Source: Gemmatimonadota bacterium
Lineage (GTDB): Bacteria; Gemmatimonadota; Gemmatimonadetes; Longimicrobiales; RSA9
Assembly (NCBI GenBank): GCA_016207445.1
Contig: JACQPS010000204.1
Location: 1-5,477, forward strand
Direction: 5' to 3'
Length of the DNA: 5,477 nucleotides
Shown here: piece after piece, positions 1 to 4,637 of the stretch
Numbering within the stretch: position 1 is the stretch's first letter
Layout of the letters: every line of letters begins with the position of its first letter
The notes under the pieces: generated by a model
The model's input: the letters and a program-made list of their open reading frames with translations, nothing else
Database searches by the model: none
Told to the model about the DNA's origin: nothing
Program-made: the position numbers and the translations under genes

Positions 1-7
1 CTCGGGT

Positions 8-160
8 CGGCGCTTCGTTATGCATAGGGGCGGCCGCTCAGGTGCGAACCGGCGCTTCGTTATGCATACCGGCGGCCTCTCACGAGTGGGCGGCCTCGGC
101 GGCACGCCCCCGCTCACGAGCGGGCCGGCCTCGACTACACGCCCCCGTTCGACCATCGCC
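8..160. repeat. Degenerate direct-repeat tract at window edge
   Basis: Positions 8-26 (CGGCGCTTCGTTATGCATA) recur exactly at 50-68. The match continues to 40/82 with three mismatches, giving a 42-base period. A second family follows: 91-112 and 126-147 agree at 19 of 22 bases (CGGCCTCG, then CACGCCCCCG), period 35, and CTCACGAG occurs at 79-86 and 113-120. The tract overlaps the last codons of the minus-strand NrtS-like gene. Read on the minus strand, each copy of the first repeat gives GCATAAC followed by GAAGCGCCG, which resembles the outer core of an integron attC site placed after a gene. No matching inverted partner is visible, and the tract is cut by the window edge. Confidence 0.7.
109..124 (-). 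terminator. Hairpin after the NrtS-like gene, weak terminator candidate
   Basis: CCCGCT and AGCGGG form a perfect 6-bp GC-rich stem around the tetraloop CACG, about 11 bases past the minus-strand stop codon at 135-137. No T-run follows on the minus strand, so this is not a classical intrinsic terminator. It may simply be part of the repeat tract. Confidence 0.2.
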
Positions 161-494
161 GGCGGGCTCGTGCGCGCGTCTCGCCCAGATAGGCGTTCGG
201 CACGTGCTCCACCGTGAACTCGGCGCCCAGATCGGTTCCGTATTCCGCGGCGTCGGCACGAGCGCGTTCCATCCCGAACGCGGTGCGCCCCGCAGCACGC
301 GACGCGCGCGCATAGCTCGCCACCAGGAACGGCACCAGGAAGTTCAGCGAGATCCGGAACATGTCCCTGCCTCCGAACGAGAGGTGCTGGATCGCCTGGG
401 CCTGGTGGATGCTCGTGAGCAGGGTACCCACCAGCGCGGCGATCTTGAGGCTGTGCAGCCAGCTGCGGGTTACCGCCTGCGACGCCTTGGCCAT
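135..494 (-). CDS. nrtS: NrtS-like small membrane protein (putative nitrate/nitrite transporter)
   Basis: A 119-residue protein starting at ATG 494-492 and ending at TAG 137-135. The N-terminal 62 residues match my memory of the NrtS family, small two-helix proteins linked to nitrate/nitrite transport in cyanobacteria. Visible features are LKIAALVGTLLTSIHQAQAI (residues 16-35, helix 1, with the GTLL..I.QAQAI pattern) and ISLNFLVPFLVASYARA (48-64, helix 2, with the LVPF.V..Y pattern). Residues 65-119 are polar and arginine-rich (TRARARRR near the end). They make the protein longer than the roughly 75-80 residues I expect, and the last codons fall in the repeat tract. The start lies 6 bases after the stop of the upstream DUF6789-like gene, with GAGGCGG spanning that stop as a weak ribosome site, so the two are probably co-transcribed. 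Family assignment is from pattern memory; the substrate is inferred. Confidence 0.68.
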   Translation of the reverse strand: MAKASQAVTRSWLHSLKIAALVGTLLTSIHQAQAIQHLSFGGRDMFRISLNFLVPFLVASYARASRAAGRTAFGMERARADAAEYGTDLGAEFTVEHVPNAYLGETRARARRRWSNGGV

Positions 495-500
495 GCCGCC

Positions 501-983
501 TCAGGCCGATCCGGCGCTCGAGCGGCGCCGCGGAGCCACCGTGGGCACAGTCAGGCCCAGCCGCACGCCGGCCGGCGCCGCGGGCGCGCCATATAGCGTG
601 CCCACGACGCTGCCGTAGATCAGGTGGCCGAGCAAGCTGCCGCCGGCCAGCACCGCCGATCCAGAGAACACGGGCATTCCCATCATCGGGATCACCACGA
701 GCTGCGCCATGAGCCACGGCGCGACGCCGTAGAGTGCGCCGCGCAGCCAGGGCGCACCGAAGAGCCGCGTGGCGATGGTCGCATACAACGCGGCCAGGAT
801 CGTCCCGATCATGAAGTGGCCGGTCCAGCCGAGCGCGACACTGCCACCCATCGCGCCGGCGAGCATCGCCGCCGGATTCATCCGCGGGATGCGCATCATG
901 GGCGCGAGGTACAGCCCCACCACCGTCATCGCCGCCGTGGCGGCGATCCCTGCGAACACTGCCTTTCCCCACCGCACGTTCAT
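501..983 (-). CDS. DUF6789-like four-helix membrane protein
   Basis: A 160-residue protein read from ATG 983-981. This start is preferred over the longer reading to 1082 because AGGAG sits 6 bases upstream (994-990) and because hydrophobic sequence begins at once (MNVRWGKAVFAGIAATAAMT). About four membrane segments are visible: residues ~7-25, ~46-68, ~79-99 and ~108-130. The sequence patterns AAMLAGAMGG, LGWTGHFMIGTILAALYA, WLRGALYGVAPWLMAQLVVIPMMG and GHLIYGSVVGTLYG resemble the DUF6789 family of small inner-membrane proteins, whose function is unknown to me. The protein is unusually methionine-rich, with MM and PMMGM motifs. It is the first gene of a minus-strand pair with the NrtS-like gene and is transcribed divergently from the barrel/Mla operon. 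The last ~25 residues are Arg/Pro/Ala-rich and probably cytoplasmic or disordered. Confidence 0.72.
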   Translation of the reverse strand: MNVRWGKAVFAGIAATAAMTVVGLYLAPMMRIPRMNPAAMLAGAMGGSVALGWTGHFMIGTILAALYATIATRLFGAPWLRGALYGVAPWLMAQLVVIPMMGMPVFSGSAVLAGGSLLGHLIYGSVVGTLYGAPAAPAGVRLGLTVPTVAPRRRSSAGSA

Positions 984-989
984 CTCCGT

Positions 990-994
990 CTCCT
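990..994 (-). promoter_or_regulatory. Ribosome binding site deciding the DUF6789-like start
   Basis: AGGAG on the minus strand with a 6-base spacer to ATG at 983. It fixes the start at MNVRW rather than the in-frame ATG 99 bases further upstream, whose extension would be arginine-rich and non-membrane. Confidence 0.75.
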
Positions 995-1005
995 GTAATT
1001 GAGTC

Positions 1006-1020
1006 GCGTTTCGTAAACGC
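1006..1020 (-). promoter_or_regulatory. 6-bp dyad in DUF6789-like leader
   Basis: GCGTTT and AAACGC are perfect inverted arms around a 3-base centre (CGT), 23 bases upstream of the ATG. It lies between the larger hairpin at 1023-1047 and the ribosome site. It could be an operator half-site pair or an mRNA leader stem; the sequence alone does not decide. Confidence 0.4.
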
Positions 1021-1022
1021 CA

Positions 1023-1047
1023 GGTGCGCGCCCTCGAGGCGCGCACC
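1023..1047 (-). promoter_or_regulatory. 10-bp perfect GC-rich hairpin upstream of DUF6789-like gene
   Basis: GGTGCGCGCC (1023-1032) and GGCGCGCACC (1038-1047) are exact inverted repeats around the 5-base loop CTCGA. This is the strongest local hairpin in the window, 40-64 bases upstream of the minus-strand start. No T-run follows in either direction, so termination is not indicated. A leader structure or a protein-binding dyad is possible. Confidence 0.5.
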
Positions 1048-1121
1048 GCTCCGAACCGGACCGTACCGGCGACGGTTCCCAATCCGGAAACCGCGCGGGC
1101 GGATCACCGGTTCGCTGAGAA

Positions 1122-1133
1122 TGTGGATCCACA
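1122..1133. promoter_or_regulatory. 12-bp perfect palindrome
   Basis: TGTGGATCCACA reads the same on both strands and sits 2 bases before the next dyad at 1136-1152. The pairing of two dyads near the middle of a divergent intergenic region is typical of operator placement, but no regulator gene is present in the window. Confidence 0.35.
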
Positions 1134-1135
1134 GC

Positions 1136-1152
1136 TACTCCGTTTCGGAGTA
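1136..1152. promoter_or_regulatory. Candidate operator dyad TACTCCG-TTT-CGGAGTA
   Basis: Perfect 7-base arms around a 3-base centre. The size and shape would suit a dimeric winged-helix regulator, for example of the Rrf2 type. Assignment to a regulator family is a guess. The right arm CGGAGTATC is also the first block of the element shared with 4450-4572, where the left arm is not conserved. Confidence 0.4.
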
Positions 1153-1268
1153 TCCGGCCGTGGTCCGGCTGCGGACGGGCAGGCAGGTGAACATTTCTAA
1201 CATGCCGTGACGACAGGACTTACGCGCGACCCGTACCGGATTGGGTCCGGCGGCACGGCGGTTGTACT
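1146..1268 (+). promoter_or_regulatory. Conserved upstream element, copy A (before the barrel gene)
   Basis: Four blocks recur in the same order and spacing at 4450-4572: CGGAGTATC (1146-1154), GGTCCGGC (1162-1169), CTAACATGCCGTGACGACAG (1197-1216, 17 of 20 identical) and GGCACGGCGGTTGTACT (1252-1268, 15 of 17 identical). The sequence between the blocks is poorly conserved. Block 3 can pair with block 4 (GCCGTG at 1204-1209 with CACGGC at 1254-1259, flanked by AAC/GTT). TGTACT at 1263-1268 is a plausible -10 hexamer. Confidence 0.6.
1241..1268 (+). promoter_or_regulatory. Possible promoter of the barrel/Mla operon
   Basis: TTGGGT (1241-1246) and TGTACT (1263-1268) are separated by 16 bases. 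The -10 part is conserved in the second copy upstream of the DUF302 gene; the -35 part is not. The site lies about 103 bases before the barrel start. The match to a sigma-70 promoter is weak. Confidence 0.28.
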
Positions 1269-1360
1269 GTGTCATGCGCCGCCGTGGTCACGGTCGCCTT
1301 GTCCAGCGGTCTTAAACGACCACCTGTAGATGCACGGGGTGCGAGAACCTCGTGAACGAA

Positions 1361-1365
1361 AGGAG
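1361..1365 (+). promoter_or_regulatory. Ribosome binding site deciding the barrel start
   Basis: AGGAG with a 6-base spacer to ATG 1372. It supports this start over the in-frame ATG at 1330, which lacks a good ribosome site and would put 14 charged residues ahead of the signal peptide. Confidence 0.8.
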
Positions 1366-1371
1366 CGAGCC

Positions 1372-1971
1372 ATGTCACACCGCGTTGTTTCACTGATCGT
1401 CGGCATGCTGGTACTGAGCGCCGGGGCAGTTCGCGCGCAGGTGCTTGGCGGAGTCGGCGTGCCGGGAGGAGAGGTCGTGTCCTTGACCGTTTACGGCGGG
1501 GGCTTTTCGCCGGCGGAGGATCTTTCGTCGACGTCGGACTTCTCGAGTTCGGGCACGGTGGGTGGGGCAGTGACGCTGTGGGCGCACCGCTACGTGGGGA
1601 TCCGCGGGAGCGTGCTGTACGCGCAGACGGACATCGATGGCAGCACGCCGGCCGCGCTGGTTGGAGAGGAGCCGAACGTGTGGGCGTATAGTGGGGACGT
1701 GCTGCTGCGGCTGCCGATCTCGACCACGCCCGGCACCGGTTGGTTCTTCCCGTACCTGGTCGGCGGGCTGGGCGCGAAGACGTACGACTTCGATGCTGCG
1801 GACGCGGAAACGGACTTCGCCGGCAATTTCGGTGTCGGCTTCGAATACCGGTTCGGGCGGTGGGGTTTCCAGGTCGAGGGTCGGGACTTCGTCTCCAAAT
1901 TCGACCATTTCGGCGTCGACCAGACGCAGCACGACCTGGTGTACACCGGCGGGATCAGCCTGAGCTTCTGA
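1372..1971 (+). CDS. Secreted outer-membrane beta-barrel protein (OMP_b-brl-like)
   Basis: A 199-residue protein. Residues 1-22 form a signal peptide (MSHR, hydrophobic VVSLIVGMLVLSAGAV, cleavage after VRA before Q23). The mature part alternates polar and hydrophobic residues in strand-like stretches: YVGIRGSVLYAQT (~74-86), SGDVLLRLPI (~107-116), FFPYLVGGLGAKTYDF (~125-140), GNFGVGFEYRF (~151-161), WGFQVEGRDF (~164-173) and LVYTGGISLSF (189-199). The terminal Phe and aromatic/hydrophobic last strand fit a BAM insertion signal. Length and pattern suit a small eight-strand barrel of the PF13505 kind. It heads the operon: its stop is 7 bases before the mlaE start. A role as outer-membrane partner of the MCE transporter is inferred from position only; a structural or porin role is equally possible. 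Confidence 0.8.
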   Translation: MSHRVVSLIVGMLVLSAGAVRAQVLGGVGVPGGEVVSLTVYGGGFSPAEDLSSTSDFSSSGTVGGAVTLWAHRYVGIRGSVLYAQTDIDGSTPAALVGEEPNVWAYSGDVLLRLPISTTPGTGWFFPYLVGGLGAKTYDFDAADAETDFAGNFGVGFEYRFGRWGFQVEGRDFVSKFDHFGVDQTQHDLVYTGGISLSF

Positions 1972-1978
1972 GGCGGGA

Positions 1979-2728
1979 GTGCGGCGGATCCTCGAGCATC
2001 TCGGCCGGTCATCGCTTCTGGCGGCGGCAGTCGTGAGCGCGTTGCCGCACCCGCAGCATTGGCTGGCCGGCGCCTTCGAGGAGGCGAGGCGGCAGGCGTA
2101 CGGCGCGCTCCCGCTGGTCCTCTTTCTGACCGGGCTGGGTGGGGCTGTGACCTCGCAACAGACGGGCTACCAGTTCGAGGGCGTGCTGCCGTATTGGGTC
2201 ATCGGCAGTGTGGTGGCGGCCAGCGTGATCACCGAGCTGGCACCGTTGCTCACGGGAATCGCCCTGGTCGGGGTCGTGGGCGCGCGCATCGCGGCGGAGC
2301 TGGGCGCGATGGAGGTCACCGAGCAGGTGGACGCGCTGGAGGTGATCGGCCGTGACCCCGTGACCTATCTCGTGGTGCCGCGCGTATTGGCCGGGTTGCT
2401 CGCGGCTCCGGTGCTGGTGGCGCTGGCGCTGGCCGCATCCCTGTTCGCTGGCTGGGGCGTGGCCGTGCTGGTTACGCCGGTCACCTCGGCCGAGTTCTGG
2501 TTCGGTGTGCGCTACTACATGCGGGATTTTCCGTTGTTCTTTGCGTTGATCAAGGGCGCAGCATTCGGGTTGAGCATCACCTTCATTGCCAGCTATGTGG
2601 GGCTGCAGGCGCGCGGCGGCTCGAGGGGCGTGGGCCGAGCCACGACGCGGGCGGTGGTCGCCATGGTCTCGGCGCTGCTGGTGCTCGACACGCTGTTTGC
2701 GCCGCTTCTGAAGTTGGTGCCGTCATGA
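1979..2728 (+). CDS. mlaE: MlaE/YrbE-type ABC permease of an MCE lipid transporter
   Basis: A 249-residue integral membrane protein, the transmembrane subunit of an MCE (Mla-type) ABC transporter in the inner membrane. The family hallmark is clear: ELAPLLTGIALVGVVGARIAAELGAM (86-111), followed by VTEQVDALEVIGRDPVTYLV (113-132) and VPRVLAGLLAAPVL. Membrane segments are visible at ~44-64, ~73-105, ~132-165, ~188-208 and ~225-245. The GTG start is chosen because it brings in LGR at residues 8-10, which family members have near the N terminus, and because a purine-rich stretch (GGCGGGAG) adjoins it, though the spacing is tight. The gene ends in an ATGA overlap with mlaF, so translation is probably coupled. 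Length is typical. The transported lipid cannot be read from sequence. Confidence 0.93.
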   Translation: MRRILEHLGRSSLLAAAVVSALPHPQHWLAGAFEEARRQAYGALPLVLFLTGLGGAVTSQQTGYQFEGVLPYWVIGSVVAASVITELAPLLTGIALVGVVGARIAAELGAMEVTEQVDALEVIGRDPVTYLVVPRVLAGLLAAPVLVALALAASLFAGWGVAVLVTPVTSAEFWFGVRYYMRDFPLFFALIKGAAFGLSITFIASYVGLQARGGSRGVGRATTRAVVAMVSALLVLDTLFAPLLKLVPS

Positions 2729-3477
2729 TCCGGATCGAGAAGGTGCACAAGACCTTGGGCGGTCAACCTGTGCTGCGCGGCGTAAACCTGACCGTGCGGT
2801 CGGGCGAGGTGCTGGCGCTGGTAGGCGGGTCGGGTGCGGGCAAGAGCGTGCTGCTCAAGCACGTCATTGGCCTGATGCTGCCGGACGAAGGGGAGGTGTT
2901 TGTGGCCGGCCGCCCCGTGGGACGCGCGAGTTTTGCCGAGCTGGCCGAGCTGCGCCGCCGCATGGGGTACGTCTTCCAGGACGGCGCGCTGCTGGACTCC
3001 CTCACGATCCGCGAGAACCTGAGGCTGGCGATGGCCGACGAGGACTGCGCGCGAGACGCGTACTACTGCCCCCGCCGCATTGTCGAGAGCCTGGCCACCG
3101 TCAATCTCGATGACAGCGTGCTGGACAAGCATCCGGACGAGATTTCCGGCGGCATGCGCAAGCGCGTGGGCGTGGCCCGCGCAATCATTCACCGGCCGGA
3201 CATCATCCTCTACGACGAGCCCACGACGGGGCTGGATCCGCAGAACGTCGTGCAAGTCAATGAGGTGATTCTGAAAGCCCGGCAGCAGCTCGGCGCCACC
3301 AGCCTGATGGTCACGCACGACGTCGCCGCCCTACGCGCCGTGGCAGACCGCGTGGCGCTCCTGGCCGACGGGTGCGTCCGCTTCCAGGGGACTCCCGGCG
3401 AGTTCTTCGATTCGGCCAATCCGTCTGTGCGGTCGTTCCTGGGCCGCCGCGCCGGCGCCCTCGCGGAGGTCGCCTGA
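2725..3477 (+). CDS. mlaF: MlaF-type ABC transporter ATPase
   Basis: A 250-residue nucleotide-binding subunit that powers the MlaE permease from the cytoplasmic side. All ATPase motifs are intact: Walker A GGSGAGKS (34-41), Q-loop Q85 in VFQDGALLDSLTIREN, signature ISGGMRKR (140-147), Walker B ILYDE with catalytic E165, D-loop GLDP (169-172) and switch H198 in MVTHD. The SGGMRKRVGVARA form and the DGALLDSLT stretch after the Q-loop are characteristic of MCE-transporter ATPases rather than of generic importers. The signature has Ile in place of the usual Leu, a mild change. The gene overlaps mlaE by 4 bases and mlaD by 1 base (TGATG). Confidence 0.95.
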   Translation: MIRIEKVHKTLGGQPVLRGVNLTVRSGEVLALVGGSGAGKSVLLKHVIGLMLPDEGEVFVAGRPVGRASFAELAELRRRMGYVFQDGALLDSLTIRENLRLAMADEDCARDAYYCPRRIVESLATVNLDDSVLDKHPDEISGGMRKRVGVARAIIHRPDIILYDEPTTGLDPQNVVQVNEVILKARQQLGATSLMVTHDVAALRAVADRVALLADGCVRFQGTPGEFFDSANPSVRSFLGRRAGALAEVA

Positions 3478-4370
3478 TGGCTGGCTACGACCGGGGGCGC
3501 GACGTGGCGCCCGTCGGCGGCCTCGTGGCATTCGCGATCGTGGTATTCAGCGCGCTGTTCCTGTGGCTCACGGACCGGGGCTTCGGGCGCCAGCGCGCCG
3601 ACCTGTACGTGCACCTCCCGAGCGCAGAACGGCTCAAGAAGGGAGACCCGGTGCTCTTCCGGGGTGTGCCCGTGGGCGACGTGCGCGCTCTGGACTTCGC
3701 CCCAGACGGCGGTGTCGTCGTGCGGACCCGCCTCAAGCGCCGCGTGCTCCTCGGCGACGACGCGACGGCCTCGCTCGTCGCCGTAGACGTGTTCGGCGCG
3801 CAATCCGTGGTACTGCGCGAGGGGTCACCCGGGACTCGCCAGCTTCAGGATGGCGATACGTTGCCGGGCGCCGCCGCCCCCTCGCTCGCTGCGCGCGCAG
3901 AGGCGCTGGGCGCCACGGCGCAACGGTTACTGGGTGACACCACCGTGAGCTTGGTGCACGGCTCCCTCGCGGGCGTAGCGCAGTCCGCGCTCGAGCTGCA
4001 TACCTTCCTGGCCGGTGCGAACACGCTCCTCCGCACGCAGAGCGCGAACCTGGAGGTGGCCACTGCGAGCCTGGCGCAACTCGCTCGGAACCTCGAGGGG
4101 GCAACCAGCGGCCGCGAGCTCGCCGCGACCGCCGCCAACCTCCAGGCCACAACGGCCAACCTGGCGGCGATGACCGCCAACCTGGAGGCAGGCTCCGCTA
4201 CCGTCGCGCGCGTGCTGGCAAAGCTGGAGAACGGCCAGGGCACCGCTGGCCGGCTGCTCAACGACCCCGCACTGTACGAGCGCGCCTTCGCCGCGACCGG
4301 CAGCCTGGACGCCCTCCTGCGCGACGTACGCGAGCACCCCAAGCGCTACATCAACGTTTCCGTCTTTTGA
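3477..4370 (+). CDS. mlaD: MlaD-type MCE-domain protein
   Basis: A 297-residue lipid-binding subunit anchored in the inner membrane and facing the periplasm. Residues 12-31 form one membrane helix (PVGGLVAFAIVVFSALFLWL). An MCE domain follows at ~41-118 with GDPVLFRGVPVGDVRAL (56-72), the GxxVGxV signature and a strand-rich core. From ~135 to ~285 the protein is an Ala/Leu-rich helical region with NL-spaced heptads, then GQGTAGRLLNDPALYE (253-268) and the tail HPKRYINVSVF, both recurrent in MCE proteins of this kind. The start is ATG 3477, which overlaps the mlaF stop and has GGAGG at 3465-3469 with a 7-base spacer. An in-frame upstream extension to 3372 lies wholly inside mlaF and is rejected. 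It completes the permease/ATPase/MCE set; MlaB and MlaC are not in the window. Confidence 0.93.
   Translation: MAGYDRGRDVAPVGGLVAFAIVVFSALFLWLTDRGFGRQRADLYVHLPSAERLKKGDPVLFRGVPVGDVRALDFAPDGGVVVRTRLKRRVLLGDDATASLVAVDVFGAQSVVLREGSPGTRQLQDGDTLPGAAAPSLAARAEALGATAQRLLGDTTVSLVHGSLAGVAQSALELHTFLAGANTLLRTQSANLEVATASLAQLARNLEGATSGRELAATAANLQATTANLAAMTANLEAGSATVARVLAKLENGQGTAGRLLNDPALYERAFAATGSLDALLRDVREHPKRYINVSVF
4137..4199 (+). repeat. Three tandem heptads in the MlaD-like helical region
   Basis: Residues 221-241 read NLQATTA, NLAAMTA and NLEAGSA, a 7-residue unit encoded by three 21-base units that share GCCAACCT at each junction. Earlier, N191-L192, S198-L199 and N205-L206 follow the same 7-residue spacing. 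This is expected of an amphipathic helix that bundles in the MCE hexamer, and it may have expanded by short duplication. Confidence 0.6.
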
Positions 4371-4418
4371 GCCGGTCATGCAGGTGGCAGCTAAGCGCCA
4401 GCGCCCGGGCCGTGCTAT

Positions 4419-4460
4419 TCCATTGTGGAGGCATCGCCCTCATCCATTGCGGAGTATCGC
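4419..4460 (+). repeat. Imperfect 24-base tandem duplication
   Basis: TCCATTGTGGAGGCATCGC (4419-4437) is followed by TCCATTGCGGAGTATCGC (4443-4460). They differ by substitutions and one indel. The second unit contributes the CGGAGTATC block of the conserved element; the first is a diverged copy of it. Confidence 0.5.
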
Positions 4461-4572
4461 ACCCCGGTCCGGCGCCGTACTGCACTGCATGGCAGGCCTC
4501 TAACGTGCCGGTACGACAGCCGTTGCCGCTGTCGACGGCGGCCTCCGGCCCTCGTGGCACGCCCGTTGTACT
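4450..4572 (+). promoter_or_regulatory. Conserved upstream element, copy B (before the DUF302 gene)
   Basis: Blocks CGGAGTATC (4450-4458), GGTCCGGC (4466-4473), CTAACGTGCCGGTACGACAG (4500-4519) and GGCACGCCCGTTGTACT (4556-4572) match copy A at 1146-1268 in order and orientation, with inter-block spacing equal or differing by one base. GTGCC (4505-4509) can pair with GGCAC (4556-4560). The element ends 65 bases before the DUF302 start. Confidence 0.6.
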
Positions 4573-4623
4573 CACGCGTTCTCCAACAGAGACCTGATCC
4601 CCACCTGCGGCCCACTCATTTTC

Positions 4624-4630
4624 GAGGAGG
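4624..4630 (+). promoter_or_regulatory. Strong ribosome binding site of the DUF302 gene
   Basis: GAGGAGG with a 7-base spacer to ATG 4638. It fixes the start at the signal peptide and excludes the 71-codon in-frame upstream extension to 4425, which runs across the conserved element. Confidence 0.85.
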
Positions 4631-4637
4631 AATCCCG

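Larger units (their letters stand above)
984..1371. other. Divergent intergenic region with several dyads
   Basis: This 388-base stretch separates the minus-strand membrane pair from the plus-strand barrel/Mla operon and holds no credible gene. It contains the hairpins at 1006-1020 and 1023-1047, a palindrome at 1122-1133, a dyad at 1136-1152, the conserved block element at 1146-1268, and a long-loop inverted repeat (CACGGCGG at 1254-1261, CCGCCGTG at 1279-1286). CCGGATTGGG occurs as a mirrored pair, on the minus strand at 1087-1078 and on the plus strand at 1236-1245. Promoters for both operons must lie here or further inside it. No T-rich terminator is seen. Confidence 0.7.
4371..4637 (+). 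other. Intergenic region between mlaD and the DUF302 gene
   Basis: This 267-base stretch has no credible gene. It holds an imperfect tandem repeat at 4419-4460 (TCCATTG, then GGAG and ATCGC, twice, 24 bases apart), the conserved element copy B at 4450-4572, and the ribosome site at 4624-4630. There is no hairpin followed by T residues after the mlaD stop, so termination of the Mla operon is not explained by an intrinsic terminator here. Confidence 0.65.

Noticed and set aside
1..160. CRISPR array
   Set aside because: Repeat periods differ (42 and 35), units are degenerate and adjoin without unique spacers, and no cas gene is present.
42..596. 184-residue plus-strand open frame over the NrtS-like gene
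   Set aside because: Its composition is Arg/Ala/His-rich, it begins inside the repeat tract and has no fold-like pattern, whereas the minus strand encodes clear membrane helices.
984..1082. 33-residue N-terminal extension of the DUF6789-like protein
   Set aside because: It is Arg-rich, runs through the two hairpins, and the internal ATG at 983 has a good ribosome site.
2593..3318. 241-residue minus-strand open frame opposite mlaE/mlaF
   Set aside because: It lies antisense to two genes with complete family motifs and is His/Val/Gln-rich with no recognisable domain; it is a by-product of high GC.
3372..3476. 35-codon N-terminal extension of the MlaD-like protein
   Set aside because: It lies entirely within mlaF, and ATG 3477 has a GGAGG site at proper spacing and leads straight to the membrane anchor.
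4371..4420. Intrinsic terminator after the Mla operon
   Set aside because: GC-rich self-complementary bits such as GCCCGGGC exist, but no stable stem followed by T residues is present.
1136..4572. Composite transposon bounded by the two conserved elements
   Set aside because: The copies are direct and only block-conserved, no transposase is present, and no target-site duplication is visible.
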